NCBI RefSeq assembly: GCF_014898055.3
Contig: NW_023601104.1
Location: 47,490,699 to 47,554,698, forward strand
Origin: Talpa occidentalis
Taxonomy: Eukaryota > Chordata > Mammalia > Eulipotyphla > Talpidae
DNA: 64,000 nucleotides
Direction: 5' to 3'
The position numbers and the translations under genes are program-made. A model generated the notes under the pieces. That model saw only the letters and a program-made list of their open reading frames with translations, made no database searches and was not told where the DNA came from. Of this stretch, positions 51,216 through 63,035 are shown one piece after another. The first letter of the stretch is position 1. Each line of letters begins with the position of its first letter.

Positions 51216-53091
51216 GCAGCATGGTTTTGAGACCCCTTGCTATCCTCATCAGTCTGTTCTATTTATGTTCTAAATTTTTCATTATTAATGTTGTCATAGA
51301 ACAGCATTTGTTATAATCCTGCCTGTTTTCCAAAGAGAGTATATCCTGTTATGTTGGAGAGTTCCTTGTTTTGACAAATGCCTCGATGGATTTGAAATTA
51401 TATAAACTTGGAGATAGGGACAGGAAGTAGAAAGTAGGCACAAGTTGAATCGCTCTGCTTTATAAAAGAATCTGAAATACCTGGGGAATTTTGAGGAGAG
51501 GGGAGAAACAGGAGTCAGAAATGCTGGTAAAAGTATCAGAAAAGTGAAGAGAAACAATGTTCAGTGGGGGCACAGCAGCAGAGACAACAAAACCCAGAAA
51601 AGTCTAATACAAGGATTAAGTTGTTAATTTTGGAGTATACAATGTAAAACCTCTCCCTTGCCTTATGCCATCTCCAGTAACATCTACATTGCTCACTCTC
51701 TATGTGAGTGGCTTCTTTATTGAAACATCAAGAAGTCATATGCTAATGTGCAAGCATGATGGAACAGAAGAATGATGGGCAGTCAATATCTGGGTTACAT
51801 TTTATGTAAATATTTAGAACAGGTACTCAATTCTCTAAAGCAGGATATTCAAACCCAAAACTGAAATTCATCCAGCCATAAACATTTAGGGATAACATTA
51901 AATAACTTCTGAGTCATTAAACTAACTCTTATCTAATATCTAAACTAACTAACTAAACTAACTTATCTAAACTAACTCTTATCTAATATCACAGGAAACA
52001 GTTAAACATTTTGTTGCTATCCAGATGCTGTACACATAACTGTCACTCCTCTTGCCTGCCAGATTAGCAACCCTATACAAAAAAAAAATCTTTAGATTCA
52101 CCTGATATCATGTTTTTAAAAGCATGCAGCTTCCCTATGTGCTAAAAATAAATTATCCTTTTAATTAATCATTCTACAATGGTTGACAGCAATTGACATT
52201 AAGTCCACCTATGGCTGCCATTTATAAAAGTTTATAAAGTGTTCATTGCTGCCTGAAACCTGGAGTGCTTATTAATCCAGTTATATTTGAGAGAGAATTT
52301 TGGCAGAATCAGGATACTACTGGATTTTCTCTGATGACCTTGGTCAACCCCCATGGTAACATGGTACAGATATGAGGTATGAGTTTGCACCTCAGAGGTG
52401 AGGACTCCCTCCTACTGGCTACCTGTAAAAATTATAAATCTGAGTTCTGTCTGAATAAGGCATTATCCTGAGAATAGAGGCCCCTGGCAAACATCTAATG
52501 CTGAATTCCCTAATGAGGGTTTTTGACACCTCCAGTGTCAAAACCTTACTGCTAGTAGTTTTACCTTGCAAATTTTTTAAAAAATCATAGTGGTCAATCA
52601 TTTTTTTTAAAGAACAGAGCAGTGAAAAACTGAAGTGACAAGGACTAGCTGTTTGTGACTATAGTAGTAGAGTACAAATTCAAGTGTGCATTTGAGAAAG
52701 AAGAAATGCTGACTAAAGCTGCTGACATGAAAAAAGAATTTGACTCTGAAATAAAGCTGGAAAGGCAGAATTGGGGCAAGTATAATTCTCAGTATAAGAA
52801 CAAATGTCTGGACATGATGACAGATTTAGAAATTCAAATGAAAAGCAAATAAAAGAGAGGGGAAAAATCTGGCATTAAGGCTAGGTATTTCCCTGAATGT
52901 ATGGAACTTCCTTCCTATTAATACACAGACCCTGAGGATCTTTTTCCTTACATCTCTTATTACTTTCTGAAGATAAACTATTTCAAACAGTTTGGCTCTG
53001 TGATTGGTAAGATGAATAAACATGTTTTTTCAGCTTTAACAAAGGTAAGAGATTGAGGAAAGTGAATCACTGCCTTAAAAAAATGAAGACA
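51216..53091. other. Unassigned DNA
   Basis: It contains a local duplication of CTAACTCTTATCTAATATC at about 51925-51990 with an (AACT)n bridge. A lysine/glutamate-rich 65-codon frame at 52655-52852 (…KAADMKKEFDSEIKLERQN…) looks protein-like and ends at TAA. I cannot assign it and see no splice sites or retrocopy marks around it. Confidence 0.4.
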
Positions 53092-53362
53092 GGGCCTCCC
53101 CAGTGGTGCAGCGGTTGAGCGCTGGGCTGCGAAGCTGCCTGCAGCCTCTGCAGCACTGGTTCGATCCCCAGCCACCAGCGAGGGTCCCACATGGTGCGCA
53201 GACCTCGCCTGCCACCCGCTGCTCCCCTCAGCAGTGTACTTCGTCATTCTGCCTGTTCTACTCTCCGCTCTGGCTCTGGTGAATTCTCTCACCCTCCTGC
53301 GCTTCTGACTGTACCCAGTGCTTGTATAAATAAATAAATAAATCTTTAAAAAAAAAAAAAAA
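53092..53362 (+). mobile_element. tRNA-related SINE, type B
   Basis: Complete type B copy: GGGCCTCCCCAGTGGTGCAG head, box B GGTTCGATCCC and tail ATAAATAAATAAATAAATCT followed by A15. The target duplication is not clear. Confidence 0.95.
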
Positions 53363-53718
53363 GATACATCCATATGTAGGAACTAGCATGTGACTGTAGA
53401 ATGATTGTAGAATGACTGTTGAAGGTTGTTTAGGTTCTAGTGTGAACCTTTCTGAAAGAAAGGTTCAGATACCAATGGATGGCTCATTTATGCCCATTCC
53501 CAGGATACCTCTCTCCTTACCTACCTCTTCATAAAGGAGAATGCATAGGTCACATAATCTCTTCCCACCTCTCCCTGGCTGAAAATTGTGTGTACTGGAA
53601 CATCCCTCAGTTCCTTAGTTGTTGGACAAAGTACAACAGAGGGAATAGTTCCTTATTGTTCATGCTGTAGTGCACTCAACAAACACTTATTAAATGCTTT
53701 TTAAAACACATTACTTTG

Positions 53719-53998
53719 GGGCCTCCCCGGTGGCGCAGGGGTTGGGCGCTGGGTTGCGAAGCTGCCCACAGCCTCTGCTGTGCTGGTTCGATTCCCCGCT
53801 GCTCCCCGGCCACTGGAGGAGGATCCCACATGGCGCGCAGACCTCTCCTGCCGCCCGCTGCTCCCCTCAGCAGTGTACTTCGTCAGTCTGCCTGTTCTGT
53901 TCCCCGCTCTGGCTCTGGTGAATTCTCTCACCCTCCCGTACTTCTGACTGTACCCAGTGCTTGTATAAATAAATAAATAAAATCTTTAAAAAAAAAAT
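53719..53998 (+). mobile_element. tRNA-related SINE, type B, good promoter
   Basis: Complete type B copy with box A-like TGGCGCAGGGG (53731-53741) and exact box B GGTTCGATTCC (53785-53795), plus an ATAAATAAATAAAATCTTTA end. One of the best-preserved copies in the window. Confidence 0.95.
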
Positions 53999-54024
53999 TA
54001 AGAGGATAGTTAGTCTTCTTCCTA

Positions 54025-54215
54025 CCAGTTGCATTATCTTGGACAAGTTACTAAGCCTCTCTTTACTTTCTTATCAGTGAAATGAGATGATAATAATTGT
54101 GATGATATTCACAATTGAATGTTGAATTATAATTGTGATAATCCGTGGCATTTTTATAGAGATACAAGGAGATCATCCATGCAAAGTTTGGCCAATATGC
54201 TCAACAATGTTAACT
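54025..54215 (+). repeat. MIR SINE relic
   Basis: 'GCATTATCTTGGACAAGTTA', 'CTAAGCCTCTCTTTACTTTC' and 'TCAGTGAAATGAGATGATAA' are standard forward MIR, then a (GTGATAAT)-like degenerate part. Confidence 0.8.
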
Positions 54216-54616
54216 ACTGTCCCTGAACGGATGGGGACAAAGTTCTTCCTGATGCCACTCACCCAGTTCTGTGCCGCTTTCTAATCTTCACTCATGGCAG
54301 ATGTCCACTGCATCTTATTCATATCCTTTTAAAATCTGAGTTTGTTAGAGGGCGCTATAGAAATAGAACTTTCGCTTTTTTCTTCTTTTTTAAACTAGAG
54401 CATATATGACTGAAAATTAAACTCTTTGAAGAGTCTCATGTCATAGAATCATTCCCATCTTTTGTCAAATTAAATGGCACTAAAAATCTTCTTACCATTT
54501 TCAAATAATGAGTGGCAATGGTACACCAAGTACGTTCCACAATAATTTGGTGTAGAAGTTACATAAGTCTTTTCTCTGTTTTGTACTATTTACTCACAGG
54601 TAATTCACATAATCTA
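54216..54616. other. Unassigned DNA
   Basis: Nothing recognised. Confidence 0.5.
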
Positions 54617-54892
54617 GGACCTCCCTGGTGGTGCAAGGGGTTCAGCACAGTGCTGTGAGGCTGTTTACAGCCTCTGGAGCACAAGTTCGATTCCCATCCA
54701 GCCAGGGAGCAACCCACATGGCGCAGCAGACCTCTTCTGACTCGCCCACTGCTCCCCTCAGCAGTGTATTTTGGTCAATCTGCCTGTTCTGTTCCCCACT
54801 CTCTGGTGAATCCTCTCACACACACCCCACACCTCTGGTCTGTACCCCAGCTCTTGCATGCATAAATAAATAAATCTTTTTAAAAATTAAAT
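54617..54892 (+). mobile_element. tRNA-related SINE, type A
   Basis: GGACCTCCCTGGTGGTGCAA head, box B AGTTCGATTCCC, tail ATGCATAAATAAATAAATCT. Confidence 0.93.
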
Positions 54893-55057
54893 AAAAGTAG
54901 TAGGACTAAAAGTTGGTTACTCTTCCAATATAATAACTTGTTAGTTATTTGTATGCTGATATCAACTTTTCCCCTTCAGCTCTACTCCTCACCTTTTTCT
55001 GTGCCACAAGAGGTTGCCTGTGTGGAACCCAATTAAGTGGCTCCCTTACTCTCTGGC
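54893..55057. other. Unassigned DNA
   Basis: Short gap, nothing recognised. Confidence 0.5.
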
Positions 55058-55072
55058 TTCTCAGTGGTTTTA

Positions 55073-55353
55073 TTTATTTTTTTAAAAGATTTATTTATTT
55101 ATTTATACAAGCACTGGGTATAGTCAGAAGTGCAGGAAGGTGAGAGAATTCACCAGAGCCAGAGCGGGGAGCAGAGCAGGCAGAAGGACCAAAGTACACT
55201 GCTGAGGGGAGCAGTGGGCGGCAGGAGAGGTCTGCATGCCATGTGGGACCCTCCTCCGGTGGCCAGGGAACAGCCAGGGATCGAACCGGCGCTGCAGAGG
55301 CTGCAGGCAGCTTCGCAACCCGGTGTTCAACCGCTGCGCCACCAGGGAGGCCC
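55073..55353 (-). mobile_element. tRNA-related SINE, type B
   Basis: Complete reverse-complement type B copy with box B complement GGGATCGAACC. Target duplication TTCTCAGT(G/A)GTTTTA at 55058-55072 and 55354-55368 (14 of 15). Confidence 0.95.
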
Positions 55354-55474
55354 TTCTCAGTAGTTTTAGCTAAAGAAAAACATCAGTAAAGATTTTGAAT
55401 TAACAGAGAAAAAAAATTAATTAATATGACTAACTTGAAAAAGAAAAGAAAGAAAAAGAGAAACACCAACAAAG

Positions 55475-55781
55475 GGGCCTCCCTAGTAGCCCAGGCGGTT
55501 GACCACTGTGCTGGGAAGCTGTCCGCAGCCTCTGCAGTGCTGGTTCGATCCCTGCCGGCTATGGAGATACCCACATGGCATGGCAGACCTCTCCTGTCTC
55601 AAGCGCTGCTCCCCTCCGCAGTATATTTCATCAGTCTGCCTGTTCTGTTTCCCACTCTGTCTCTGGTGAATCCTCTCACCCTCCTGCACATCTGGCCTGT
55701 GCCCTGGTTCTTGTATAAATAAATAAATCTTTTTAAAAAAATTAGAACAGAGGTCACTGGCATTTAAAAAAAAAAAAAAAA
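55475..55781 (+). mobile_element. tRNA-related SINE with 24-nt transduced tail
   Basis: SINE with box B GGTTCGATCCC and normal AATAAATAAATCTTTTTAAA end. Then TTAGAACAGAGGTCACTGGC plus ATTT (55742-55765) and a second poly(A) of about 19. The perfect target duplication AAACACCAACAAAG (55461-55474; 55782-55795) encloses both tails, so the extra sequence travelled with the SINE RNA. Confidence 0.93.
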
Positions 55782-55795
55782 AAACACCAACAAAG

Positions 55796-56047
55796 AATCA
55801 AAGCAAAGAAGTGGTTACCACAGACTGGCTACATCCATAGCTCATCCAAAGGCTACATTTCCTATCAGGAGGTCCCCTCCACACAGCTCTCCTAGATGTG
55901 CTGCTGGTCATTTCGCCCTTTGCCCCTTTAGAACCAGCTGTGGTGTCCCTTACTGGCTGACCTCCCAATAAGGTGCAATATCTCTTGTGATATCTGTAAC
56001 TTCTACCCACACTTCATAAATCATTTCTTTATTAAAATCTCCTTAAA
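55796..56047. other. Unassigned DNA
   Basis: Ends with a TTATTAAAATCTCC stretch. No family assigned. Confidence 0.45.
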
Positions 56048-56058
56048 TTTCTCATGTG

Positions 56059-56178
56059 GGGCTGCCCCTGGTGGCACAGCAGTTGAGTGCTGGGTTGCGA
56101 GGCTGCCCGCAGCCTCTGCAGTGCCAGTTCAATCCCCGGCCACCGGTGAGGGTCCCACAAAAAAAAGGAAAAAAAAAA
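56059..56178 (+). mobile_element. Head-only tRNA-SINE (120 bp)
   Basis: The tRNA-related head only: TGGCACAGCAGTTGAGTGC, box B AGTTCAATCCC, then GGTGAGGGTCCCAC followed by A8, GG, A10. It ends at the same internal position as the copy at 30980-31107. Target duplication TT(T/C)CTCATGTG at 56048-56058 and 56179-56189 (10 of 11). Confidence 0.88.
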
Positions 56179-56189
56179 TTCCTCATGTG

Positions 56190-57639
56190 TATCCTGTTGG
56201 GATCATGCTCTCTCAAAGTGTTTCCACAGAAGACTTAGTGCTAAAATGTACATTAAAATGTTTTAAACTCATCTGTCAGTGTTGGAAACACTTGATGAAA
56301 CCAAAACAAGTAAGCTATTCATATGTTATATGTTGCATTTTCCAGACTTTTTGAACATAGAACTTCCTCCTAGCCAAAGAAACCTCTTTATCAAGGTAAC
56401 CAGATACAATTACTGCTTATCCCTGAGTAGTAAGCTTCACTTTCCTGCCGGCCTACAGAGTTATATAAATAAATCAACCACATCTTTCCAGGGGAACCAT
56501 GGTTATCTCATATTTTTGATACTACAAAACCTGCATCCCGAAACCCCTGCACATTCACTCTGTTCCTGAGCACAACTCACATGTGGCCTGACATGACCAC
56601 CTGGCTGTGAGTGCTTGTGATGAATAAACCTGTTGACCTAGTCTGTCCAGCGTTGGGTGCTGGGTGTTCAAATATCCTCATAACTCTACAGGGGAAGTCT
56701 TTCCTTCACCAATGGGTTCAACAGGAGGCAACACAGAAAGGTACAGACCTGGTATGAGAAAAACAGGCATAAAGGAAAAAGTAGCTCTATCTTGCCTTCG
56801 TGGTTTTGAGCTAGGAAGTAGTGTAGACATGGATGACTGAACAGCACATGATATTTAGCGTTAGTCTATCGTTGACAGACAGGTATGAGGACAAAAAATT
56901 TCCAATTTTTCAAGTTTCCTAAAGGCATTAGAAGCCTGGATTTTATGTTCAATGCGCCACTTTGTGGGTGCCAGTTTTTTAAGAATTTGAAGTCTAAAAT
57001 AAAAGACCAGTCCCTAGAACACTACTCTGATCCCAAGACTTCCATAACATTCTGCCATTATGCCTTTTATATCATGAGCTTTCCTTTCTAATACATCTAC
57101 TAACATTGCTGATTCAAGTTAGTTTTATCATACACTTAAAATTCAAAATCTTAGTCATATTCATCCATAAGAGTCCATAATGCATTAGGGTGTTTGTTTT
57201 TCTTCCTATGAACAATTAACTACAGTGAATCTGGTCAGATTTTATACTCCATCAATTACTAGGTTCATGATGGGTTCTAATAATATCCTTCCAGGACTTC
57301 CCAACCACATCAAGCTTACATTTTAAAGGGCTGTAAGAGAAAGAAGAGGAAGGAGAGCTAGGAAAGAGAAGACAAGAATAGATTGTCACAAAGCCTAAAA
57401 TACTGACTCTCTAGTACATGACAGGAATAGTTAGCTGACTGCTGACCTGGAGGATAACTTCATCCAAGCGAGAGATGAGGAAAAATGTCAATAAACAGGG
57501 GCTTCATCATGGCTGCTTACTCCTTTAACTCTTAACCTGTTATTCACAAGGCTGACCCCTTGTCTTGTTCTAGCATCAACTCACAGGGACCTCTTCAGAA
57601 TATCCTCTCCTGAGCAAATATAAAGTTCCTGAACTCCTA
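56190..57639. other. Unassigned DNA
   Basis: A 96-codon plus frame at 56279-56569 is not recognised. GATGAATAAACCTGTTGACC near 56619 followed by 'TGGGTGCTGGGTGTTC' resembles an LTR R/U5 end, without further support. Confidence 0.4.
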
Positions 57640-57840
57640 GCTAGTCACTTTTTATCTGTTCCACTATTTTATTTTTATTAAGATATTTATCACTAACTGA
57701 TGTTTCATGCTTGTTTGTCTGTTCTGTTGAAATGTAAGCTCCTTGAGACCTTATTTATCTGTTCTCCACTGTATTTCTAATGTCTGGAACAGTCAAACAT
57801 AGAGGATACACTGTAAAATGCTTGCTAACTGAAAAGATGT
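57640..57840 (+). repeat. L2 3' end
   Basis: 'TTGAAATGTAAGCTCCTTGA' then GACCTTATTT, 'CACTGTATTTCTAATGTCTG' and 'GGAACAGTCAAACATAGAGG', the L2 3' terminus in forward order. Confidence 0.75.
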
Positions 57841-58010
57841 CACAAAAAATTGGGACAAAAGGGACAATTGTATAGGGAAGGACAGAATTAGTCTTTTAGT
57901 GGTAAACTTACTGTAGATATACACATGTTGATTTTTACTGATGCACACTTGAAACTTATAGAATGCTATAATATAATGTTACTTCAATAAATTTCAATAT
58001 GGTTTTAAGG
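57841..58010 (+). repeat. Old L1 3' terminus
   Basis: 'GATGCACACTTGAAACTTAT' and 'TAATGTTACTTCAATAAATT' are the classic L1M end. Confidence 0.65.
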
Positions 58011-59399
58011 GTATGCAACTAATAATAATTCATCATGCTATATATTTGTTTCATCCAATTTCTGTACTATGTTGTATATTATAATGAAAAATTTTTTAAA
58101 GACATCAACATTATAGTATAGAGAAATTCAGCAGTTAAAGGCCAGAGTTATTATTGGATACAATATGTACACAAGTTATTCTTATATAAATAAATGTATT
58201 CCTGCAGTTTTCTTGACCATACTGAGGAAAGGGTTGGATGGTGGAGAAAACATGTGAAGTGTCCTAGAATTACCAGAATTTAATCCAAAACTGTCAAGAT
58301 CTTTATATTTTCTAACAAAAGTTTAAAAAGAAACTTCTTTTTTAAAAAAAAAAAGTTAATTGTTTCAATGTATCTTTCTTTTGGGTTCTCAAGACTGTGT
58401 AATGACTTTCTGAAATAAAAGTATGCAAGAGCATATTAATAGGCAAATTTAAATATTTAATTTCTAAGGACTAAAGCACTGTAACTTTGTTAGAATGATT
58501 TCAACTATATTTACAATTCAACAATATTACAACCTAATTTTAAGAACCCCAAATGTCAATGAGGCTAAAACTCAGAAGATAAAACTTCAAGCAAAGGACA
58601 AAGTGAGAACCTCAATAAATTTTGGGGTCTAATTATTCTTCAACTAGATTAAACACTTGTCTTCTTCCACAGCAGTTAAGATTGCCTGCCTTATTGTTTT
58701 GTTTGTTTTAGGTTGTGTATTTAGGTTGTGTATTGTGTAATTTCATGTCCAAAAACAATGTATTTGCAAAAAATTATACTAGAGATTTGAATTCCACAAG
58801 TTTTCTTTAATTTTTTGCAGTTCTTATATCATCTTCCCCCAAAAAAGTCATTAGTGTTTGCATGCTCAGTGAAATGAAAGGTTTGCTAGAGGGATTCCCA
58901 AAAGGGAAGAAAATTCAACCATTTGAAACCAAGTGCTTTATAAAACTCAAGACTGAGTCTTCAAAGTCAGTCTTCACAGTCAACATGAGCCAAAAAAACC
59001 CCATGCGTTCCTTTTCAAAATCACAAATCAGGAACTCAAAGATCATTCATCAATGCCATTTCTCTTTGCTAGCAGTGCCAAGAATCTTTTTTTAGCTTTT
59101 CAATTTTTAGCTTTTTAAAAACATTTTGGTGTTATATTTTTGCTCTTCCATATGTGCAAATGTTCCACTCACCTTCTACCAAACCATGCCAGGATTTTAA
59201 TAAATTACTTCAAAAGTTCTACAAACATGTTCCTCAGTGAATGTGTGAATTGGGTCCCTCCCATAGAGGTTAACAATTACTGAAAATGCAACCCAGCCCA
59301 AATCCATTAAATACTTTTATTATATATATTTTTATGTATACATATACATACATATGACATAGATAATGGTTTAGAAGAGTATGTCTTCATTATTATAAA
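58011..59399. other. Unassigned DNA
   Basis: AT-rich. A 77-codon frame at 58862-59095 is not recognised. Alternating TA/CA microsatellite at about 59318-59355. Confidence 0.45.
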
Positions 59400-59620
59400 C
59401 TGTACTTCATTATATAAGGTACTTATCCTCACTGATGGTTGACTATGTAGCATATTCTATATTCAGGGCTTTATATACTTCCTATTTAATCCAAAAAAAC
59501 TCTGCTAGGCAATAATCATTTCCCCCATTTTACAGTCAAGAAATAAATGCTGAGAGAAAATATGACTTACTCAAGGCCTCATGGACAAGAAGTAAGCAGA
59601 TCTAGACTGCCTATTCACCA
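59400..59620 (-). repeat. MIR SINE relic
   Basis: 'CTATTTAATCCAAAAAAACT', 'CCCCCATTTTACAGTCAAGA', 'TGACTTACTCAAGGCCTCAT' and 'CAGATCTAGACTGCC', reverse-complement MIR. Confidence 0.75.
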
Positions 59621-60689
59621 CTTCAAGTTAGCTGTTTTCCCTGCACTGAATAAATGTAAAGAAGCTATCATGTCATCAGAAAATTGCAGGAAAGACTACA
59701 CATTGTCCCTTCCAGGAATACTTGCATGCCCTACAAAGGCCAAATTCAGATTTGTAATGGGGAGAGGTACTTCCACTCTCTCCTGTTAACCACCAGGACT
59801 CACTGTGAACTAGGGCTGTATGTCTCATGAGAAAAAGCAGATATTAAAAAACAATGAAAATATGTGTATATTTTAGAAAAGTCCTTCAAGAGATTCTGAA
59901 GTCCTGGGGCCTGAACCAAAAGCTCAGAATCACTGAATAAGGATGGAAGAATTTAGAGAATTTCTTCCACCTGTTTTTTGTAATACTGCATTTATCTTCT
60001 ACATAGGCAATTAAGTTACCGGCTCATTTACTACAACTTCCATCACTGGGGCCCTCAAAGGTATTTTATCTTGCTGAAATTTCCAAAACTGTATGGTATA
60101 AGCTTATGTTCATTTCCAAAAGAACATTGTTTATTTCAGTGTCAATGTAGTTTTATTCTATGCTTCCTTTTGGCCATTTTTTCCATTATAGGATTATTTT
60201 TATGTTATCTTTGAATTGAAGAAAAATACATATATACAGGCACAAATATTCACAGAATTCTTTGCAGATTCAAATATATGTGTGTGTGTTTATTTAAGCA
60301 AAATAAGATAAAGAACACACTCTGTACCTATCAATCTAAGAAACAGACCATTGCTAGAAACTTGCATCTACTGTGCCCTCCCCTTGTGGAACATGCCCTC
60401 CCTTATTAGAATTTCACAGACTATATGTGAGAGTGTTAACTGATTATGGTGTTGGTGGGTTCTTGTCCTTGTTTTTACTTCCTTTAGCCATTTCATTCAG
60501 TTTTGGATTAGGCCCTTTGGATATTTATTGCTGACTGATGGAGTTGGTCTCTATTTATGTCAATAGGACTGAACTATCATTTCCTTTTTCATAGTGATTT
60601 TGCCTGGATTTAGTACAAAGGCAACAGAGGCCTCAAATAATGAGTTTGCTATTCTCTGAAAGAATTTGTATTAACTTTGCTCCTTGAAA
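59621..60689. other. Unassigned DNA
   Basis: No gene or clear repeat. Small TG run near 60283. Confidence 0.45.
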
Positions 60690-60960
60690 ATTTGTTTAAG
60701 AAGCAGAGACCTCACAACCTCTTACAAGACTCTGCCAGCGCCTGCCCAGACCAGAAACACCCCAGGCCTACATCAGGGAGGATGTCAGAGAAACCAGAGA
60801 CCTCACAACCTTCTGCAAGACCTGACGGTCCATGCCAAGACCAGAAGAGGTCTTGAGACTTTCTGTGTGACCCTGGCTGTGCCACCCATATTGGTGACAC
60901 CCTGTACTTATACTGGGAGGGTGCCAGACTGACCAGTGGCCTCATGAGACACTACTATTC
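60690..60960. repeat. Imperfect direct repeats (about 90-bp unit)
   Basis: CAGAGACCTCACAACCTtcT…CAAGACtCTG begins one unit at about 60704, and CAGAGACCTCACAACCTTCT…CAAGACCTGA begins another at about 60797. Both continue with a GCC(A/C)AGACCAGAA block. Two clear units and a weaker third. Unknown family. Confidence 0.55.
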
Positions 60961-60980
60961 ATTAGGTATACTACTACTGT

Positions 60981-61242
60981 TTTTTTAAGATTTTTTATTT
61001 ATTTATACAAGAGCTGGGACACAGGCCAGAAGCGAAGGAGGGTGAGAGGATTCACCAGAGACAGAGCAGGGATCAGAGCAGGCAGATGGACCAAAAGCAC
61101 TGCTGAGGGGCGCAGTGGGCAAGATAGGAGAGGTCTGCCGCGCCATGTGGGTATCTCCCTGGCCAGGAATCGAACCCACAATGTAGAGGCTGCAGATAGC
61201 TCCACAGTGCTGCACTCAACCTGCTGCACACTGGGGAGGACC
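60981..61242 (-). mobile_element. tRNA-related SINE, intermediate type
   Basis: Reverse-complement SINE with box B complement GGAATCGAACCC. Imperfect target duplication TAtACTACTACTgTTTTT / TATcTACTACTTTTT at about 60967-60983 and 61243-61257. Confidence 0.92.
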
Positions 61243-61257
61243 TATCTACTACTTTTT

Positions 61258-62117
61258 CGCATTTTCCAATTCCTTTTCTCTCTCTACTGTGGTGAATAGT
61301 GGTTGTACCAAATCTACTATTAAGCCCATTCATGGAGCTTTTAAACTTTGCACAATTCTGTTATCTGCTTTCAGAAATGTCTGTTTACTTTCATGTCCAC
61401 TTAGTCATTCCTGATAGTCTTTTGTTACTGACAATCCTGAACTGATGTCTAAACTGAAGGGTCTAACTCTGTTGCAACTTCCACCACTGTTTGTTTTTCC
61501 TCCAGACTCTCATTGACAATGGCTTGCCTTCCATGATCTTTGTGAAATGATGGCTTCATCTGCAAACTGAATTGTTGATGACTTCCTCCAGAGACAATTG
61601 CTTCCGCTGTTGCTTTTGTTTCATCTTGCATCTTCTGCCAGCAGATACATGCAGTACTGCCTGGGGCTGACATCAGCCCCTTTTGAGAATCTAAGCCTGC
61701 ACTGGAAGACCCAGGCTCAATATCCTCAGCTGGCTACTGGGCCAAGTCCCAAAACCTCCAGAGCAGTGCAGTGGTTGGCACCTGCTCTCAGGGAACATTC
61801 ACTGCATGCTCTCATTGCACACTGCTCTACTGATTATTGTACTTGTGGGGAGAGGCTTCTTGGAGACTTCTACTCCCTCTGATGAGACAAAAGCTGCTAT
61901 AATGCATGTGTCACACTGCTAGACTTGGACTTCCCAGCATCTTCCCAGTGTTGCAGATCAAATTCCATAAAAATTGCTTATCTCAGAGCATTCTTAATGC
62001 CTCTTCTGTTAAGACTAAATTCTAACTAACATTCCTCCAGTGTTTTTTTTTTTTTTATTTAGCTTTATCAATTTTTTTTTTTAAAGTCCAGAATGTCTAT
62101 ATGACACTTTTGTTCAA
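61258..62117. other. Unassigned DNA
   Basis: Frames of 74 codons (minus, 61449-61673) and 94 codons (plus, 61598-61882) overlap in opposite senses. Neither is recognised. Probably an undetermined old repeat. Confidence 0.4.
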
Positions 62118-62240
62118 CCAGCAAACCTTTCCTGTGCCCTGCTACATGCTAGGCACTGTTCCAGTCTCCAAGGACCTTTAGGGGAAAAAAATGGTTTCAA
62201 GGAAAGGCAAATACAAAAGAATCACAATGTTATCAGATAA
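62118..62240 (-). repeat. L2 fragment
   Basis: 'GTGCCCTGCTACATGCTAGG', CACTGTTCCAGTCTCCAAGG and 'AAAAGAATCACAATGTTATC', reverse-complement L2. Confidence 0.55.
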
Positions 62241-63020
62241 ATTAAATGACAGAAGCCTGCACAGATCCAGAGAAAATACATTTAATCAAGGTGAGTTTGT
62301 TAGACAAGACTTTCAAATGGAGTCTTAAATCACTCAACTTGAGAAATGCAGGGTCTCTTCTTAGAAAGGGTTTGTCTTGTTCATGAGCTGTGTATTGATA
62401 ATGCTTCACCACTTTTCTCTACCCTAAATAGAAATACCCTCTATTGTAGCAGTCTGTGCTATATTTAGTTTGAAGAAGTGGTTAATTTATCAGAACATCC
62501 ATTTGTCATATAAAATTAAAGTTGTTAATTTAGAATTAACTGGTTTTGTAATTCTTTATTCTTTATAAATGTTTTCATTTTATAAGACTAATAAAGGAAA
62601 TGTATACTAATATACACACACACACATATTTAAGTACCATTATCAAATAACTAAGGCAAGTCAATAGCAGATGCTGAATTTTTTTCTTTAGGACATGTCT
62701 CCACATTGCTCAGGCTTCAGAAACATGGGGCATCATCCTTAACAATTTCTTCTCCCTCATCATCCTGACCCTCCCTTAAAAGACAAACAATCACCAAATT
62801 ATGTTAAACATCATGAACATCTTTCCTCTCCTTTCCATCCTTCCAGTGGTCTGTCATCAAGGATCTACATCATCAGATGGGAGCCCCTTCCCATGTGGCT
62901 TCTCTGCACGGTTTTGGTCTTCTCTAAACAGTAATGACAAGGAGTTTTAATAACTCAGACAAAGCACTCAAAAGCTCTTTCCTCATTCTCTTCCAGAGCT
63001 CCTCAACTTGTTAGTCTAAA
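62241..63020. other. Unassigned DNA
   Basis: (AC)n near 62613-62626. Otherwise nothing recognised. Confidence 0.45.
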
Positions 63021-63035
63021 ATAACTGCTTTAGGG

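Noticed and set aside
52655..52852. Lysine/glutamate-rich 65-codon frame that could be a coiled-coil exon or pseudogene
   Set aside because: No acceptor or donor pair, no poly(A) or target duplication, and no family recognised. A protein search would decide.
53719..53800. tRNA gene (box A and exact box B)
   Set aside because: It is the head of a SINE that recurs many times in the window. It does not fold into a standard tRNA with a clear anticodon arm, and a SINE body follows.
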